From Gracilimonas sp040882225 (GTDB lineage: Bacteria; Bacteroidota; Rhodothermia; Balneolales; Balneolaceae), in assembly GCA_040882225.1 (NCBI GenBank), contig JBBEBR010000005.1, positions 1 through 64,000 of the forward strand: 64,000 bases of DNA, written 5' to 3'. The notes under the pieces are model-generated. The model saw only the letters and a list, made by a program, of their open reading frames with translations, was not told the DNA's origin and made no database searches. The position numbers were made by a program, and so were the translations under genes. Shown here one piece after another: positions 25,006 to 34,347 of this stretch (positions within the stretch are counted from its first letter, which is position 1; every line of letters begins with the position of its first letter).

Positions 25006-26691
25006 ATGGAAAAAAATCATTTCATATATCTGTTCATCGTTTTTTTGATGACGACAGGCTCAGCATTTGCACAGGTTCAGAGCACCGAGGAACTCTCAGG
25101 GAAATCCGCATACATCATGGGGATGGAAGCATTTTCAAATCAGGATTTTGAATCTGCCAGAGAGCTTTTGCTCACTGCTTATGAAGATTTAGATAAAGCT
25201 ACGGGAGTCAGTTATGCACTCGCCGATACCTACCTCCTTCTTAATAATTTACCTCTGGCAGCCTGGTACGGAAAAGAAGCAGTTGCCGGCGATGAAACCA
25301 ATAAATGGTACCGGCTGAAACTTGCCACCATTTACAGGAGCGCCGGACAAAATGAAGCAACACTTGCTGAATTAAACACCCTGCTCGAATTTCATCCCAA
25401 CGATTTTGATGCTTTATACATGCTTGCAGAAACTTATAAAGAGTATGGAGAATTCGCGAAAGCAAATCATACACTCAACCAGATATTGAGATTAACCGGG
25501 CCCGATGCCGTACTATATTTGTCGAAGTTTCAGAATTTTGAAGCGCTTGGTTTGCGCGACTCGGCGATTGTGCAGTTAGAAAAAATCCGCTCGATTGATC
25601 CGGACAATCTTAAAGCTTTGAACATGCTTGGAGAATATTACGCCCGATCCGGCAAAGAAAATCAAGCGAAAAAAGTACTGGCCGAAGCTTTAGAACGAAA
25701 TTCCCGCGATCCTCAATCACTCATAAATTTAGCCGCAATTTTTCTTGATAGTCAAAAATGGGATAGCGCCGGAACTTTACTGACCAACTTTGTTTCAGAC
25801 CCGCTTGTGGAAACTGAGCAAAAGTTAAGTATCTCGCAATTTCTATACGCCCGGGTTCAGGAATCTCCGGATAATACTCAGTTGCAAATGGAAACCAGCA
25901 GAGTTATGGATGCTTTTGCCGAAAATGAACAGGAATATGCCCCCGCATTCACTCTGTCGGGCCAGTTTTACGCTCAAACAGGTGAAAGTGAAAAAGCACT
26001 GGTTATGCTGGAAAAAGCGAATGATTTGCTTCCTGAAGATGACATCGCATGGCGGCAAAGACTTCAACTTTTGTTAAGTGAAAACCGACTGGATGAAGCT
26101 GTTGAAGTAGGTGAATCGGCAAATCTAAATGTGCCTGACGATGCTTTTATCCAGTTTTTTGTGGGATCGGCCTATATGCTGAAGAACGAAAACTCAGATG
26201 CTGAGAAATGGCTGGAAAATGCTTCTCGTGCCCCGGCACGCCGGCCCTTCAAATCGCTTATCTTTGGAGCTTTGGGAGATGTTCGCGCCAATCTTGATAA
26301 ACATGAAACGTCTGATGAAGCTTACGAAACGGCGCTTCGGTATCATCCCGAAAATGACAACGCGATGAACAATTATGCTTACAATCTTTCTGTACGTGAA
26401 GAAAATCTTAAACGAGCCAAAGAACTTGCTCTGAAAGCAATCGAATTAGACCCGGGCAATTCTTCCTATTTAGATACCGTTGGTTGGGTATATTTTAAAC
26501 TGGAAGATTTTGATCGTGCCCGAAGATTCATAAAAGCGGCTATCGATACCGGAACCGCAAGTGCAGAAGTGCTTGAACATTTGGGTGATGTTTATGAACA
26601 ACTTGACGATATGAACGAAGCCCGAAAATGGTGGAAGCAAGCTTTTGAGAAAGATAACTCAAGAACACATCTCGAAGAAAAAATACAATAA
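25006..26691 (+). CDS. Exported TPR repeat protein
   Basis: 561 residues with an N-terminal signal peptide ending in AFAQ and at least a dozen tetratricopeptide repeats spread over residues 30-555. Well-formed examples are YALADTYLLLNNLPLAAWYG and the last full repeats around LDTVGWVYFKLEDFDRAR. TPR arrays serve as protein-binding scaffolds; the location is probably periplasmic. It abuts the DUF4292 gene without a gap and is followed by an EnvC-like gene. This trio (TPR, DUF4292, M23) is a recurrent order in Bacteroidota and suggests an envelope or lipoprotein-transport role, which is inference. Confidence 0.82.
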   Translation: MEKNHFIYLFIVFLMTTGSAFAQVQSTEELSGKSAYIMGMEAFSNQDFESARELLLTAYEDLDKATGVSYALADTYLLLNNLPLAAWYGKEAVAGDETNKWYRLKLATIYRSAGQNEATLAELNTLLEFHPNDFDALYMLAETYKEYGEFAKANHTLNQILRLTGPDAVLYLSKFQNFEALGLRDSAIVQLEKIRSIDPDNLKALNMLGEYYARSGKENQAKKVLAEALERNSRDPQSLINLAAIFLDSQKWDSAGTLLTNFVSDPLVETEQKLSISQFLYARVQESPDNTQLQMETSRVMDAFAENEQEYAPAFTLSGQFYAQTGESEKALVMLEKANDLLPEDDIAWRQRLQLLLSENRLDEAVEVGESANLNVPDDAFIQFFVGSAYMLKNENSDAEKWLENASRAPARRPFKSLIFGALGDVRANLDKHETSDEAYETALRYHPENDNAMNNYAYNLSVREENLKRAKELALKAIELDPGNSSYLDTVGWVYFKLEDFDRARRFIKAAIDTGTASAEVLEHLGDVYEQLDDMNEARKWWKQAFEKDNSRTHLEEKIQ

Positions 26692-27447
26692 ATGCAATTT
26701 CGCCTCTCTCTCTTATTTTTAATTGTGGTGAGCACTGCCTTTACCGCATGCAGTACCTCGCGAACCATCAGCACCGGAGAATTCAGTGACAGCACCATTC
26801 CTGCTGAAATGATAGTTTCTGAGATTCCCAATTATGAAGATAAACTGCAAACGCTTTCGGGTAAAGGCCGTGCCCTTGTAAGTGAACCTGGAAACAGCGA
26901 ACGCCTTACTATTGATTTTGAAGCTAATAATGAACTCAGCCTGCTCACTATCAAAAACAGAATTGGCATTGAGGGCGGGCAAATGCTGGTGGATCAGGAT
27001 TCCATTCTTATCTACAGTAAAATTGATAAGGTTGCCCAAAAAATTTCCATCTTTGACGGACGCCTCACAAGCCTGAATGAACTCGCTTCTATCAATATTC
27101 TGGATCTTATTAACTATAAAGTGGACGCCGCAGAAGTCGAAGAAGTACTTGAAGACAATAATTCGTACCAACTCCGTTTAGTCAATGGTGCTGAAGTATT
27201 TGTAAACAAAGCGAATGGACAGGTTTTGCAGGTGGATCAAACACAATATGGCGCGGCTCCTTATTCCAGAATTATGTACGAGGGTTATGGGGAAATTGAA
27301 GGATATACATTACCCAGAAAAATCACCATTTTTAGTACCGACGGCGATTCTAAAGTGGCGTTCTTAATTCAGTCTTTACAAATCAACCCTGACGGTTTAC
27401 ATTTAAGCATCGATATTCCTAACGATATTATCATCAAACGGTTATGA
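26692..27447 (+). CDS. DUF4292 family lipoprotein
   Basis: 251 residues; lipoprotein signal with lipobox FTAC (Cys19). The remainder resembles the DUF4292 family, a LolA/LolB-like beta-barrel sheet: the central segment LSGKGRALV, EGGQMLVDQDSILIYSKID and the ending GYGEIEGYTLPRKI are typical. A role in lipid or lipoprotein handling at the outer membrane is guessed from the fold. The gene starts directly at the stop of the TPR gene and overlaps the next gene by the 4-bp ATGA. Confidence 0.82.
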   Translation: MQFRLSLLFLIVVSTAFTACSTSRTISTGEFSDSTIPAEMIVSEIPNYEDKLQTLSGKGRALVSEPGNSERLTIDFEANNELSLLTIKNRIGIEGGQMLVDQDSILIYSKIDKVAQKISIFDGRLTSLNELASINILDLINYKVDAAEVEEVLEDNNSYQLRLVNGAEVFVNKANGQVLQVDQTQYGAAPYSRIMYEGYGEIEGYTLPRKITIFSTDGDSKVAFLIQSLQINPDGLHLSIDIPNDIIIKRL

Positions 27448-28766
27448 CAAAAAGCTACTATTTGAAATCCATTTTGCTACTGTTGTTTTCCGTTTCCTGC
27501 GTGCTCCCCGGTTTTGCACAAACTTACGAAGAAAAGCGGAATAAAATTCTTCAACAGCAAAATAACACACGCGCTGAAATTAATGTGCTTGAAGCACGGA
27601 TCAGAAACTTTCAGGAAAGGGTAAATCAGGCAGAAGCTCGTTTCGATAAATCCTACGAACAGTATCAGTCTCTCACCAGTCTAATTGCTCTTCAGGACGA
27701 CAAAATTCAAAGTTTGCAGGAAGAACAGTTTCAAATTACAGCAGAAATTCAGCTCACTGAACAAGAAATTGAATTGCGTGAACTTGAGCTGCAAGATTTG
27801 ATTGAGAACTACAAGAAGATCATTCTTTACGCCTATAAAAATGGAAGAACAAGTAATCTTGAGTTGCTGGTGACTTCAGAATCCATCAACCAGATGCTGG
27901 TTCGCTCGCATTACCTTCAAAAGTTTGAAGAGCAGAAAGTGAAGCAAGCGGATCAAATAAAAAAGCACACGAAAGAGCTTGATGAAGTAAAGAAAAGCCT
28001 AAATAATATTCATCTCAAAAACCAACTTGTGCTTGAGGAAATCCGCGATGAAAAAGATGAATTGGGCAACCAAAAACAGCAGCAGGAACAAACGGTTGAG
28101 CGAATAAAAGAAGAGCGCAGTACGTGGTTAGCTGAAATCCGTAAAAGCCGGGGAGAACTGGAAAACCTGGAATCCGCCATTAGTAGTATGATAGCGGAAG
28201 AAGAACGTATTATGGAATCTGAAAATGAACGCCTGCGAAAATTAGAAGAAGCCAGGAATATTGCTGACGCTTCCCGAAGAGCCGATGAAGTTAGAAAATA
28301 TTCCACCCCCGCAGGCCGCGAAGGTTTGAGTGCTGACATTCTGCTCGCATTTGAAAACAATTTCGCTCAGGCAAAAGGACAGCTTCCCTGGCCGGTAAAC
28401 AGTAAAACCGTTTCTAAGAAATTCGGCCGAATTCGCAACCCTCTTTATGGCACTGTAACGGAACATCCGGGAATTGATATTGTAGCTGACCCTGCCTCTA
28501 AAGTCCGTTCTGTTGCAGATGGGCAGGTTTTCAGAATCAGGCCATTACCCGGTTATGGCGATGTGGTTTTTATGAGCCACGGCTCTTACTACACGGCTTA
28601 TGGCAACCTCAGTAAAGTAGATGTGGAAGTGGGCTCAGTCTTAAAAGCGAATGAAGTCATTGGGCTTTCGGGAACGCTGCAATCTGAATTGGGCGAAGTG
28701 GTTTTCTTTTTGATTCGCAAAGGCAACGAAAACTTGAACCCTGAATCCTGGCTGGGTTCGAAGTAG
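27444..28766 (+). CDS. EnvC/NlpD-like murein hydrolase activator with degenerate M23 domain
   Basis: 440 residues: signal peptide (to GFAQ), long coiled coil (about 28-275, Glu/Gln/Lys-rich) and a C-terminal LytM/M23 domain (about 315-440). The first metal motif H-P-G-I-D is retained, and GYGDVVFMSHG with YYTAYGNL follows. The second motif, normally H-x-H in a GxxLHFE segment, reads GEVVFFLIRKG, so a zinc-binding histidine pair is absent. This is the EnvC pattern: a non-catalytic activator of amidases in cell separation. It overlaps the DUF4292 gene by 4 bp. Confidence 0.87.
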   Translation: MTKSYYLKSILLLLFSVSCVLPGFAQTYEEKRNKILQQQNNTRAEINVLEARIRNFQERVNQAEARFDKSYEQYQSLTSLIALQDDKIQSLQEEQFQITAEIQLTEQEIELRELELQDLIENYKKIILYAYKNGRTSNLELLVTSESINQMLVRSHYLQKFEEQKVKQADQIKKHTKELDEVKKSLNNIHLKNQLVLEEIRDEKDELGNQKQQQEQTVERIKEERSTWLAEIRKSRGELENLESAISSMIAEEERIMESENERLRKLEEARNIADASRRADEVRKYSTPAGREGLSADILLAFENNFAQAKGQLPWPVNSKTVSKKFGRIRNPLYGTVTEHPGIDIVADPASKVRSVADGQVFRIRPLPGYGDVVFMSHGSYYTAYGNLSKVDVEVGSVLKANEVIGLSGTLQSELGEVVFFLIRKGNENLNPESWLGSK

Positions 28767-28838
28767 ATCCTTTTTTACTAATTTATTGCACTTTCAGCCG
28801 CTAATCTGTTATCATCCAAAAAAAATTAATTTCTGCCC

Positions 28839-29264
28839 TTGGATAATTTACCACGTTTTATTTTCTACGCATCCGGTGTAGTCGTGCTCTCCGCCGCTTT
28901 TATAATTTTCACCTCCGAATTGCTTCGCATGGTGAATGCCCCCTCATGGACCGGCACGCTTTTCTTAATTTTCTACGGCTTTGTCTACTTCAATTTTGTT
29001 TTTGCCAGCAGCCGCAGGTTTATGCGCCGCCTCAATGGTTCAAGTTCAACCCCTTATGTCTTTGGAATTTTGATCGCTCTTCCCCCATTGGTTTGGGTTA
29101 ATATTTACGATGCAGGATTGGGAGAATCCATGGCTTACTTCATCGTTGTCATTGTGATTGGTTGTGGATTGGGAGCATATTTTGGACATCGTGCCGGTTT
29201 AAAAGCACAAATCACTTTCAAAGAAAACCTTCAAAAACACCTTGATCAAGACAACGACCTTTAG
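28839..29264 (+). CDS. Hypothetical membrane protein
   Basis: 141 residues with four hydrophobic segments (about 8-28, 38-58, 73-90 and 96-117). A charged tail follows. It starts with TTG at 28839, since no ATG precedes the first membrane segment. No family recognised. It lies 72 bp after the EnvC-like gene on the same strand. Confidence 0.62.
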   Translation: MDNLPRFIFYASGVVVLSAAFIIFTSELLRMVNAPSWTGTLFLIFYGFVYFNFVFASSRRFMRRLNGSSSTPYVFGILIALPPLVWVNIYDAGLGESMAYFIVVIVIGCGLGAYFGHRAGLKAQITFKENLQKHLDQDNDL

Positions 29265-29308
29265 AATTGATGTCGTCTTCAACACAATCTTAACAAAAAC
29301 CGACACCC

Positions 29309-30673
29309 ATGAAACTGATGAAAACTGTTACTTCTGCTCTTCTTTTTCTTTTCTTTTTAAGCGGAACTGCTTTGGCACAATCTAATGGAACCGAAGTTTT
29401 AAGAACCATCGGAGAAGCTCCATCACCCGACCGGATTGAAGGGGATATCACCACGTTAGTAGATTTTGGAACCCGCCATACTTTATCAGATACCACCTCA
29501 GAAACAAGTGGAATTGGGGCAGCCAGAAGATGGCTGAAAGCGGAATTTGAAAAAATATCGGCAGACTGTGGCGGCTGCCTGGAAGTGATGTATGTCAGCG
29601 ATATAGTTGAGGGTGAGAACCGAATTCCGGAACCCACAAATATTGTGAACGTGATTGCAATTCAACGAGGAACAGCAGATCCAGACCGTTTTGTAATCAT
29701 GAGCGGAGATATCGATTCCCGCGTTTTGGATGCTTTGGACGGCACTTCTGAATCTCCCGGAGCAAATGATAACGCATCGGGTGTAGCGGGAGTTTTGGAG
29801 TCTGCACGGGTTTTGAGTCAGTATGAATTTGAAGGTTCTATTATGTACGCACAGCTTTCAGGAGAAGAACAGGGGCTGTTTGGCGGTAAAATCCTTGCTG
29901 ATTACGCCAAAGAGCAAGGCTGGAAAATTAAAGGCGTACTGAACAATGATATGATTGGAAATATTGAAGGAATAAACGGGGTGATTAATAATACTACCGC
30001 AAGGGTTTTTTCTGAAGGAACCCGATATGTCGAAACCGAACGCGAAGCAATGATTCGAAGATTTACAGGCGGTGAAGTCGATTCTCCCTCTCGTAATCTT
30101 GCCCGTTATGTTGATAAAATGGCTGATTTATACATCAGAAATTTAGATGTGATGATGATTTACCGACTTGACCGTTTTGGACGGGGTGGGCACCACCGGC
30201 CTTTTAACGAAGCGGGATTTCCGGGAGTCCGTATCATGGAAACGAACGAACATTATGATCGCCAGCATCAGGATTTACGAACCGAAAACGGCCGCGAGTT
30301 CGGAGATATCTTAAAAGGTGTAGATTTCGATTATGCAGCAAAATTGACCGGCTTAAATTCCGTAGTGATGGCAGGAATGTCATGGGCGCCAGCGCCACCG
30401 GATGGAGTTCGTCTTTCAGGTGCAGTTCAACCCAGCGCAAAACTCGAGTGGGAAGCACTAAGTAAAGAAGAAAACCCTCAACTTGCCGGTTATAAAATTT
30501 ACTGGCGCCTCACCGATTCCAATCAATGGGAAAAGAGTATTTTTGTAGGTGATGTGACCGAGTACACGCTCGAAAATGTGGTAATCGACAATTACTATTT
30601 CGGTGTAGCCAGCGTTTCGAAGGATGGCTTTGAAAGTCCCGTGGTATTTCCTGGCCCGGCCGGAGCTTTTTAG
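29309..30673 (+). CDS. Secreted M28 family zinc peptidase with FN3-like C-terminus
   Basis: 454 residues with a signal peptide ending ALAQ. The catalytic domain (about 30-365) has the M28 layout: SGDIDSR, then PGANDNASGVAG with the bridging Asp154, LSGEEQGLFGG with the Glu186-Glu187 pair, NNDMIGN, and a late histidine in NEHYDRQHQ. The first zinc ligand, usually histidine in an H-x-D motif, is Asp134 here. From about residue 370 a fibronectin type III-like domain follows (WEALSKEENPQLAGYKIYWR). It is probably an exported aminopeptidase. It ends just before the AT-rich insertion. Confidence 0.88.
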   Translation: MKLMKTVTSALLFLFFLSGTALAQSNGTEVLRTIGEAPSPDRIEGDITTLVDFGTRHTLSDTTSETSGIGAARRWLKAEFEKISADCGGCLEVMYVSDIVEGENRIPEPTNIVNVIAIQRGTADPDRFVIMSGDIDSRVLDALDGTSESPGANDNASGVAGVLESARVLSQYEFEGSIMYAQLSGEEQGLFGGKILADYAKEQGWKIKGVLNNDMIGNIEGINGVINNTTARVFSEGTRYVETEREAMIRRFTGGEVDSPSRNLARYVDKMADLYIRNLDVMMIYRLDRFGRGGHHRPFNEAGFPGVRIMETNEHYDRQHQDLRTENGREFGDILKGVDFDYAAKLTGLNSVVMAGMSWAPAPPDGVRLSGAVQPSAKLEWEALSKEENPQLAGYKIYWRLTDSNQWEKSIFVGDVTEYTLENVVIDNYYFGVASVSKDGFESPVVFPGPAGAF

Positions 30674-30723
30674 GCGCTACTTTGGAGTTTTAAAAAATAA
30701 TCTGGGGATCCTTAATCCTGATT

Positions 30724-30746
30724 TTTTTATCCTCCATCCAGGAATA
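30724..30746 (+). repeat. Left copy of a 23-bp direct repeat (hmgA 3' end fragment)
   Basis: Exact 23-base copy of 31759-31781, which encodes the final codons of hmgA on the minus strand (YSWMEDK). The two copies flank the AT-rich gene at 30770-31631 like the ends of an insertion. Confidence 0.85.
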
Positions 30747-30769
30747 AGAACTCTACAGCATTCTCATCA

Positions 30770-31631
30770 ATGAAAATCTTCATGGTTATTAAATCTCAAA
30801 ATTTGATTTATATATATTTAATTATAAATAACTTAATATTTATTCCTCAAAGTTAACTCAGATACTGTTTTGACGGGGAAAATTATTGATGAAGAAAATG
30901 AGCCTGTGGCTTATTCTCATATCGGTATTGAAGGAAGTAGTATTGGCACAATATCCGATGAGGAGGGAGAATTCAACTTAGATATTTCAGATATGTCAAG
31001 TTCTGATGTTTTGGTGGTGTCATCTGTAGGTTATGAACCTCAAAGGTTTAATTATAACCAACTACCGATAGAAAGAAAATTTAATATAGTGATGAAGAAA
31101 AAGATCTATACAAGTGATGATGTTGATATTATTGCTTTGAAAACTAAAAAGAAGACTTATGGTTCTATCAGAATTGAGAGAAATTCGGGTTGGAATTTTT
31201 CCGGTATTGCTAATGGAAATCAAATTGGCATGATTTTTAAGAATTCCAACAACATCACCTTATCGAATTTAAATTTTCATGTAGAGACAAAAGGGTATGA
31301 TAGTCTTCTATATAGAGTAAATTTTTTTGAAGTTATTAATGAGAAGTTAGTACAAGTAAATAAAGAAGATATTCTAAAGCTTCATAAGATCAGCAATAAC
31401 ATTGTCAGCCTAAGCTTGGATAAACATGATATTGATTTTTACACAAATTTTGCCGTAACAATTGAGGTTTTAAAGGGCTGGCAAGATGAAACTGCCGTGG
31501 AACAAACAGAGATCATATTTATCGGACGAAATTCTATCCAAAAACGAATGATACTTAAGAGTCACCAATTTGCACCCATAGAGTATTATGATATAATACT
31601 TAATATTTCTGTCGACTCTTTTTTTCTATGA
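30770..31631 (+). pseudogene. Carboxypeptidase-regulatory-like domain protein, frameshifted after its signal peptide
   Basis: The main frame from 30870 (TTG) encodes 253 residues that begin at once inside a CarboxypepD_reg-like domain (TGKIIDEENEPVAYSHIGIEG, VVSSVGYEP). About 170 residues without a recognised domain follow. A signal peptide is missing there but is present in another frame: the ATG at 30770 starts a 28-residue hydrophobic leader that ends at a TAA (30854-30856). Dropping one A from the AAA at 30849-30851 fuses the leader to the domain. So this is a one-base frameshift, a sequencing error or a decayed gene. Base composition is much more AT-rich than its neighbours, and a 23-bp direct repeat flanks it, which suggests transfer. 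Confidence 0.7.
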
Positions 31632-31754
31632 ACCAGGCAGCTTGAGTAAAATTCGGGTAATCCTTTAATCCTGATATTCATAGTTCACTCGGAAGGTGTT
31701 TAAACCATGATTCATGGGATTTTCAAGATTATCCTGTTTTAAAAAAAAATCACT

Positions 31755-32915
31755 CTACTTTTTATCCTCCATCCAGGAATATGGGTAGCTGGGATTATCG
31801 AGCCGCATTGCTTCTGCAGTTACATAAAGTGGCTTAAAGGTATCAACCATCACGGCGTATTCATCGGTTTCTTCCACGCCGATACTTGCTTCAGCTTTTC
31901 CAGGTTGTGGCCCGTGAGGAATTCCCCCGGGATGAAGGGTGATGTCGGCATATCCAACTCCTTCACGACTCATAAAATCACCTTCTACATAGTAGAGCAT
32001 TTCATCGGAATCCACGTTGGAATGGTTATATGGCGCCGGAATAGATTCGGGATGATAATCGAATTTACGCGGACAAAAACTGCACACCACATAATTATGT
32101 CCCCTGAAGTTTTGATGTGTGGGCGGCGGCTGATGAATTCGGCCTGTAATCGGTTCAAAATCTTTAATGTTGAAAATCCATGGATACAAATATCCATCCC
32201 AGCCAACTACATCTAATGGATGATGACCAAACGTATAATGATGGAATCTCCCTCCTTTTTTGATTCGGACTTCATAATCCCCTTCTTCCTCAAAAAAAAG
32301 CTGTTCTTGTGGAAGCCGGAAATCCCGTTCACAAAAAGGACTGTTTTCCATGAACTGCCCCATTTCAGATAAATAGCGTTTAGGAAAATCGATTGGGCCG
32401 GTAGAATCCAGGTACAGATACCTGTTTTTATCTGAATCAAAGTTCATTTGATAGGTTGTGCCACGAGGTAGGTAGATGTAATCGCCGTATTCGAAATCCA
32501 GCCGACCAAAAACGGACTGCACATGGCCAGTTCCTTCATGAATAAAAATCAGCTCGTCATGCTCTCCATTTCGATAAAAATAGCTCATGGAATCAGTAGG
32601 ACGAGCTACGCCAATCTGTACGTCATTATTAAACATAAGCACCTTTCTTCCAGAGATCGGGTCGCCTCCGGCAGGAATATCTTTAGTTTTCAGATGCCGG
32701 TGCCGCAACATTTTTTCATCCACAGCTTTCAAAACAATCTCATCACCCGCCTCAACCTTTTTTACGCGAGTCGGCATATGATAATGGTACAGCAGAGAAC
32801 TGTTTCCATGAAAACCTTCCGCACCGAATAATTCTTCAGTAAATAATTCTCCATCCGGACGTCGAAAAATAGTATGTCGTTTATGCGGGATTGATCCCAA
32901 TGCGTGGTAGTACAT
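31755..32915 (-). CDS. hmgA: Homogentisate 1,2-dioxygenase
   Basis: Iron(II) ring-cleavage dioxygenase of 386 residues in tyrosine/phenylalanine catabolism; it opens homogentisate to maleylacetoacetate. Visible: an N-terminal cupin half with FIHEGTGHVQSVFG, the metal-binding glutamate region YYVEGDFMSREG and the histidine-rich ITLHPGGIPHGPQPG. The length is that of the compact bacterial form (the human form is about 445). It lies downstream of hpd on the same strand with an 85-bp gap of AT-rich repeats. Its last codons are duplicated at 30724-30746. Maleylacetoacetate isomerase and fumarylacetoacetase are not in the window. Confidence 0.93.
   Translation of the reverse strand: MYYHALGSIPHKRHTIFRRPDGELFTEELFGAEGFHGNSSLLYHYHMPTRVKKVEAGDEIVLKAVDEKMLRHRHLKTKDIPAGGDPISGRKVLMFNNDVQIGVARPTDSMSYFYRNGEHDELIFIHEGTGHVQSVFGRLDFEYGDYIYLPRGTTYQMNFDSDKNRYLYLDSTGPIDFPKRYLSEMGQFMENSPFCERDFRLPQEQLFFEEEGDYEVRIKKGGRFHHYTFGHHPLDVVGWDGYLYPWIFNIKDFEPITGRIHQPPPTHQNFRGHNYVVCSFCPRKFDYHPESIPAPYNHSNVDSDEMLYYVEGDFMSREGVGYADITLHPGGIPHGPQPGKAEASIGVEETDEYAVMVDTFKPLYVTAEAMRLDNPSYPYSWMEDKK
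31759..31781 (+). repeat. Right copy of the 23-bp direct repeat, inside hmgA
   Basis: Identical to 30724-30746. It forms the last codons of the intact hmgA gene, so the insertion between the copies leaves hmgA functional. Confidence 0.85.
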
Positions 32916-32920
32916 AATGT

Positions 32921-33000
32921 ATAATTAAAGATTCAAGATTTAAGATTAAAGATTGGGGTTTGGAGTAATTTTTAATCTTTAATTTTAAATTTTTAATTCC
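32921..33000. repeat. AT-rich degenerate tandem repeat between hpd and hmgA
   Basis: Runs of ATTAAAGATT / ATTTAAGATT and their complements fill almost the whole spacer. Similar sequence precedes paaC (35740-35760), paaD (36548-36577) and paaJ (41087-41118), and lies after fadI (1605-1640). No coding potential. Confidence 0.6.
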
Positions 33001-34137
33001 TCAGAGGTTTCCTCTGAGATCTTGTTCGCGTTCAATTGCCTCAAAGAGGGCTTTGAAATTCCCTTTTCCAAAACCGCGGGCGCCTTTGCGCTGAATGATT
33101 TCAAAAAATAATGTGGGGCGGTCTACAATAGGCTTACTGAAAATCTGCAACAAATAACCTTCATCATCCCGATCCACAAGAATTCCTAAATCCTCAAGTT
33201 TATTTATGGGTTCATCAATTTTCCCAACACGATCTTCCAGCTCTTCATAATAACTGGTTGGCACCTTCAGGAAATCGAGTCCACGATCCCGTAGTTTTGT
33301 TACTGTGTCAATAATATCTCCGGTTAACAGTGCCACATGTTGAACACCCGGGCCTTCAAAGAAATCCAGATATTCTTCAATTTGTGATTTTTTCTTTCCT
33401 TCAGCAGGCTCATTTATGGGGAACTTGATCATGCCACGTCCGCCGGCCATCACCCGACTCATCAGTGCTGAGTATTCGGTGGATATATCTTTGTCATCAA
33501 AACTTATGTATTGGGTGAAGCCCAACACATCACGATAAAAAGCCACCCAATCATCCATCTTGCCAAGTTCCACATTTCCCACACAATGGTCTACAAACTG
33601 AACCCCAACCGGATCGGTTTTTAGCAGACTTTCCTTTTCCTTGAATCCCGGCATGAAAACGCCGTTATAATCTGAGCGATTGATGAACGAATGAATCACA
33701 TCTCCATAAGTTTTTATGGCCGCTTTGCGGATGGTGCCATGTTCATCCTTTAAATCATGTGGCTCTTCCACGGGAACACCGCCCCGCTTTACGCTTTCAT
33801 TGAAAGCACGGTCTACATCCTCCACATGCATGGCAATATCCTTGATACCATCTCCGTGCTTTTTCACAAATTCCGCAATTGGCGAATTACTATTCAGCGG
33901 TGCTGAAATCACAAAACGAATATTTCCCTGCTCCAAGTAGTAAGAAGCGCGGTCTCTCACACCGGTTTCCAAACCCGAATAAGCTTTCAGTTCAAAACCA
34001 AAAACTGTGATATAAAAATGAGCGGCTTGTTTGGCGTTGCTCACATAATGCTCAACATAATCTACATCCTGCAAGCCAAGATGGTCATCAAATTTTTCTT
34101 CTACGGGTCGTTCGAGTGTCTCTTGAGATTCTGTCAT
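33001..34137 (-). CDS. hpd: 4-Hydroxyphenylpyruvate dioxygenase
   Basis: Fe(II) dioxygenase of 378 residues converting 4-hydroxyphenylpyruvate to homogentisate. Two vicinal-oxygen-chelate domains are visible (DVDYVEHYVSNAKQAAHFY near residue 22 and VQFVDHCVGNVELGKMDDW near residue 180). Ligand histidines lie in VDHCVG and GVQHVALLT, the ligand glutamate in LFFEIIQRKG. The C-terminal gating helix GFGKGNFKALFEAIEREQ is intact. It is the first gene of the hpd-hmgA unit, and the upstream region carries the 14-bp repeat also found in front of paaA. Confidence 0.95.
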   Translation of the reverse strand: MTESQETLERPVEEKFDDHLGLQDVDYVEHYVSNAKQAAHFYITVFGFELKAYSGLETGVRDRASYYLEQGNIRFVISAPLNSNSPIAEFVKKHGDGIKDIAMHVEDVDRAFNESVKRGGVPVEEPHDLKDEHGTIRKAAIKTYGDVIHSFINRSDYNGVFMPGFKEKESLLKTDPVGVQFVDHCVGNVELGKMDDWVAFYRDVLGFTQYISFDDKDISTEYSALMSRVMAGGRGMIKFPINEPAEGKKKSQIEEYLDFFEGPGVQHVALLTGDIIDTVTKLRDRGLDFLKVPTSYYEELEDRVGKIDEPINKLEDLGILVDRDDEGYLLQIFSKPIVDRPTLFFEIIQRKGARGFGKGNFKALFEAIEREQDLRGNL

Positions 34138-34185
34138 TTTTCAATTTTTTTTTTGATTATTGATCTGCTATGAAAATACAAAATA

Positions 34186-34199
34186 AAAAAGCGCTTCCA
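34186..34199 (-). promoter_or_regulatory. Candidate operator upstream of hpd
   Basis: AAAAAGCGCTTCCA, identical to 34348-34361 and containing the palindrome AAGCGCTT. It abuts a TATTTTG (34185-34179, minus strand) that could be a -7 box for hpd. Both copies sit next to a promoter-like box, which suggests one regulator for both pathway arms. Confidence 0.5.
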
Positions 34200-34347
34200 T
34201 ATTTTAAAGCACTATCCAGAATAACAGTTATAGAAAAGAAAAAGTTGGCAGATGAATTCTGAGATTTTATTAAAAGAAACCTCAATCTACAATTACTTGT
34301 TTAGATAGATAGCCTCCAAAACGATGACGCGACAAATTCAGAATTAT

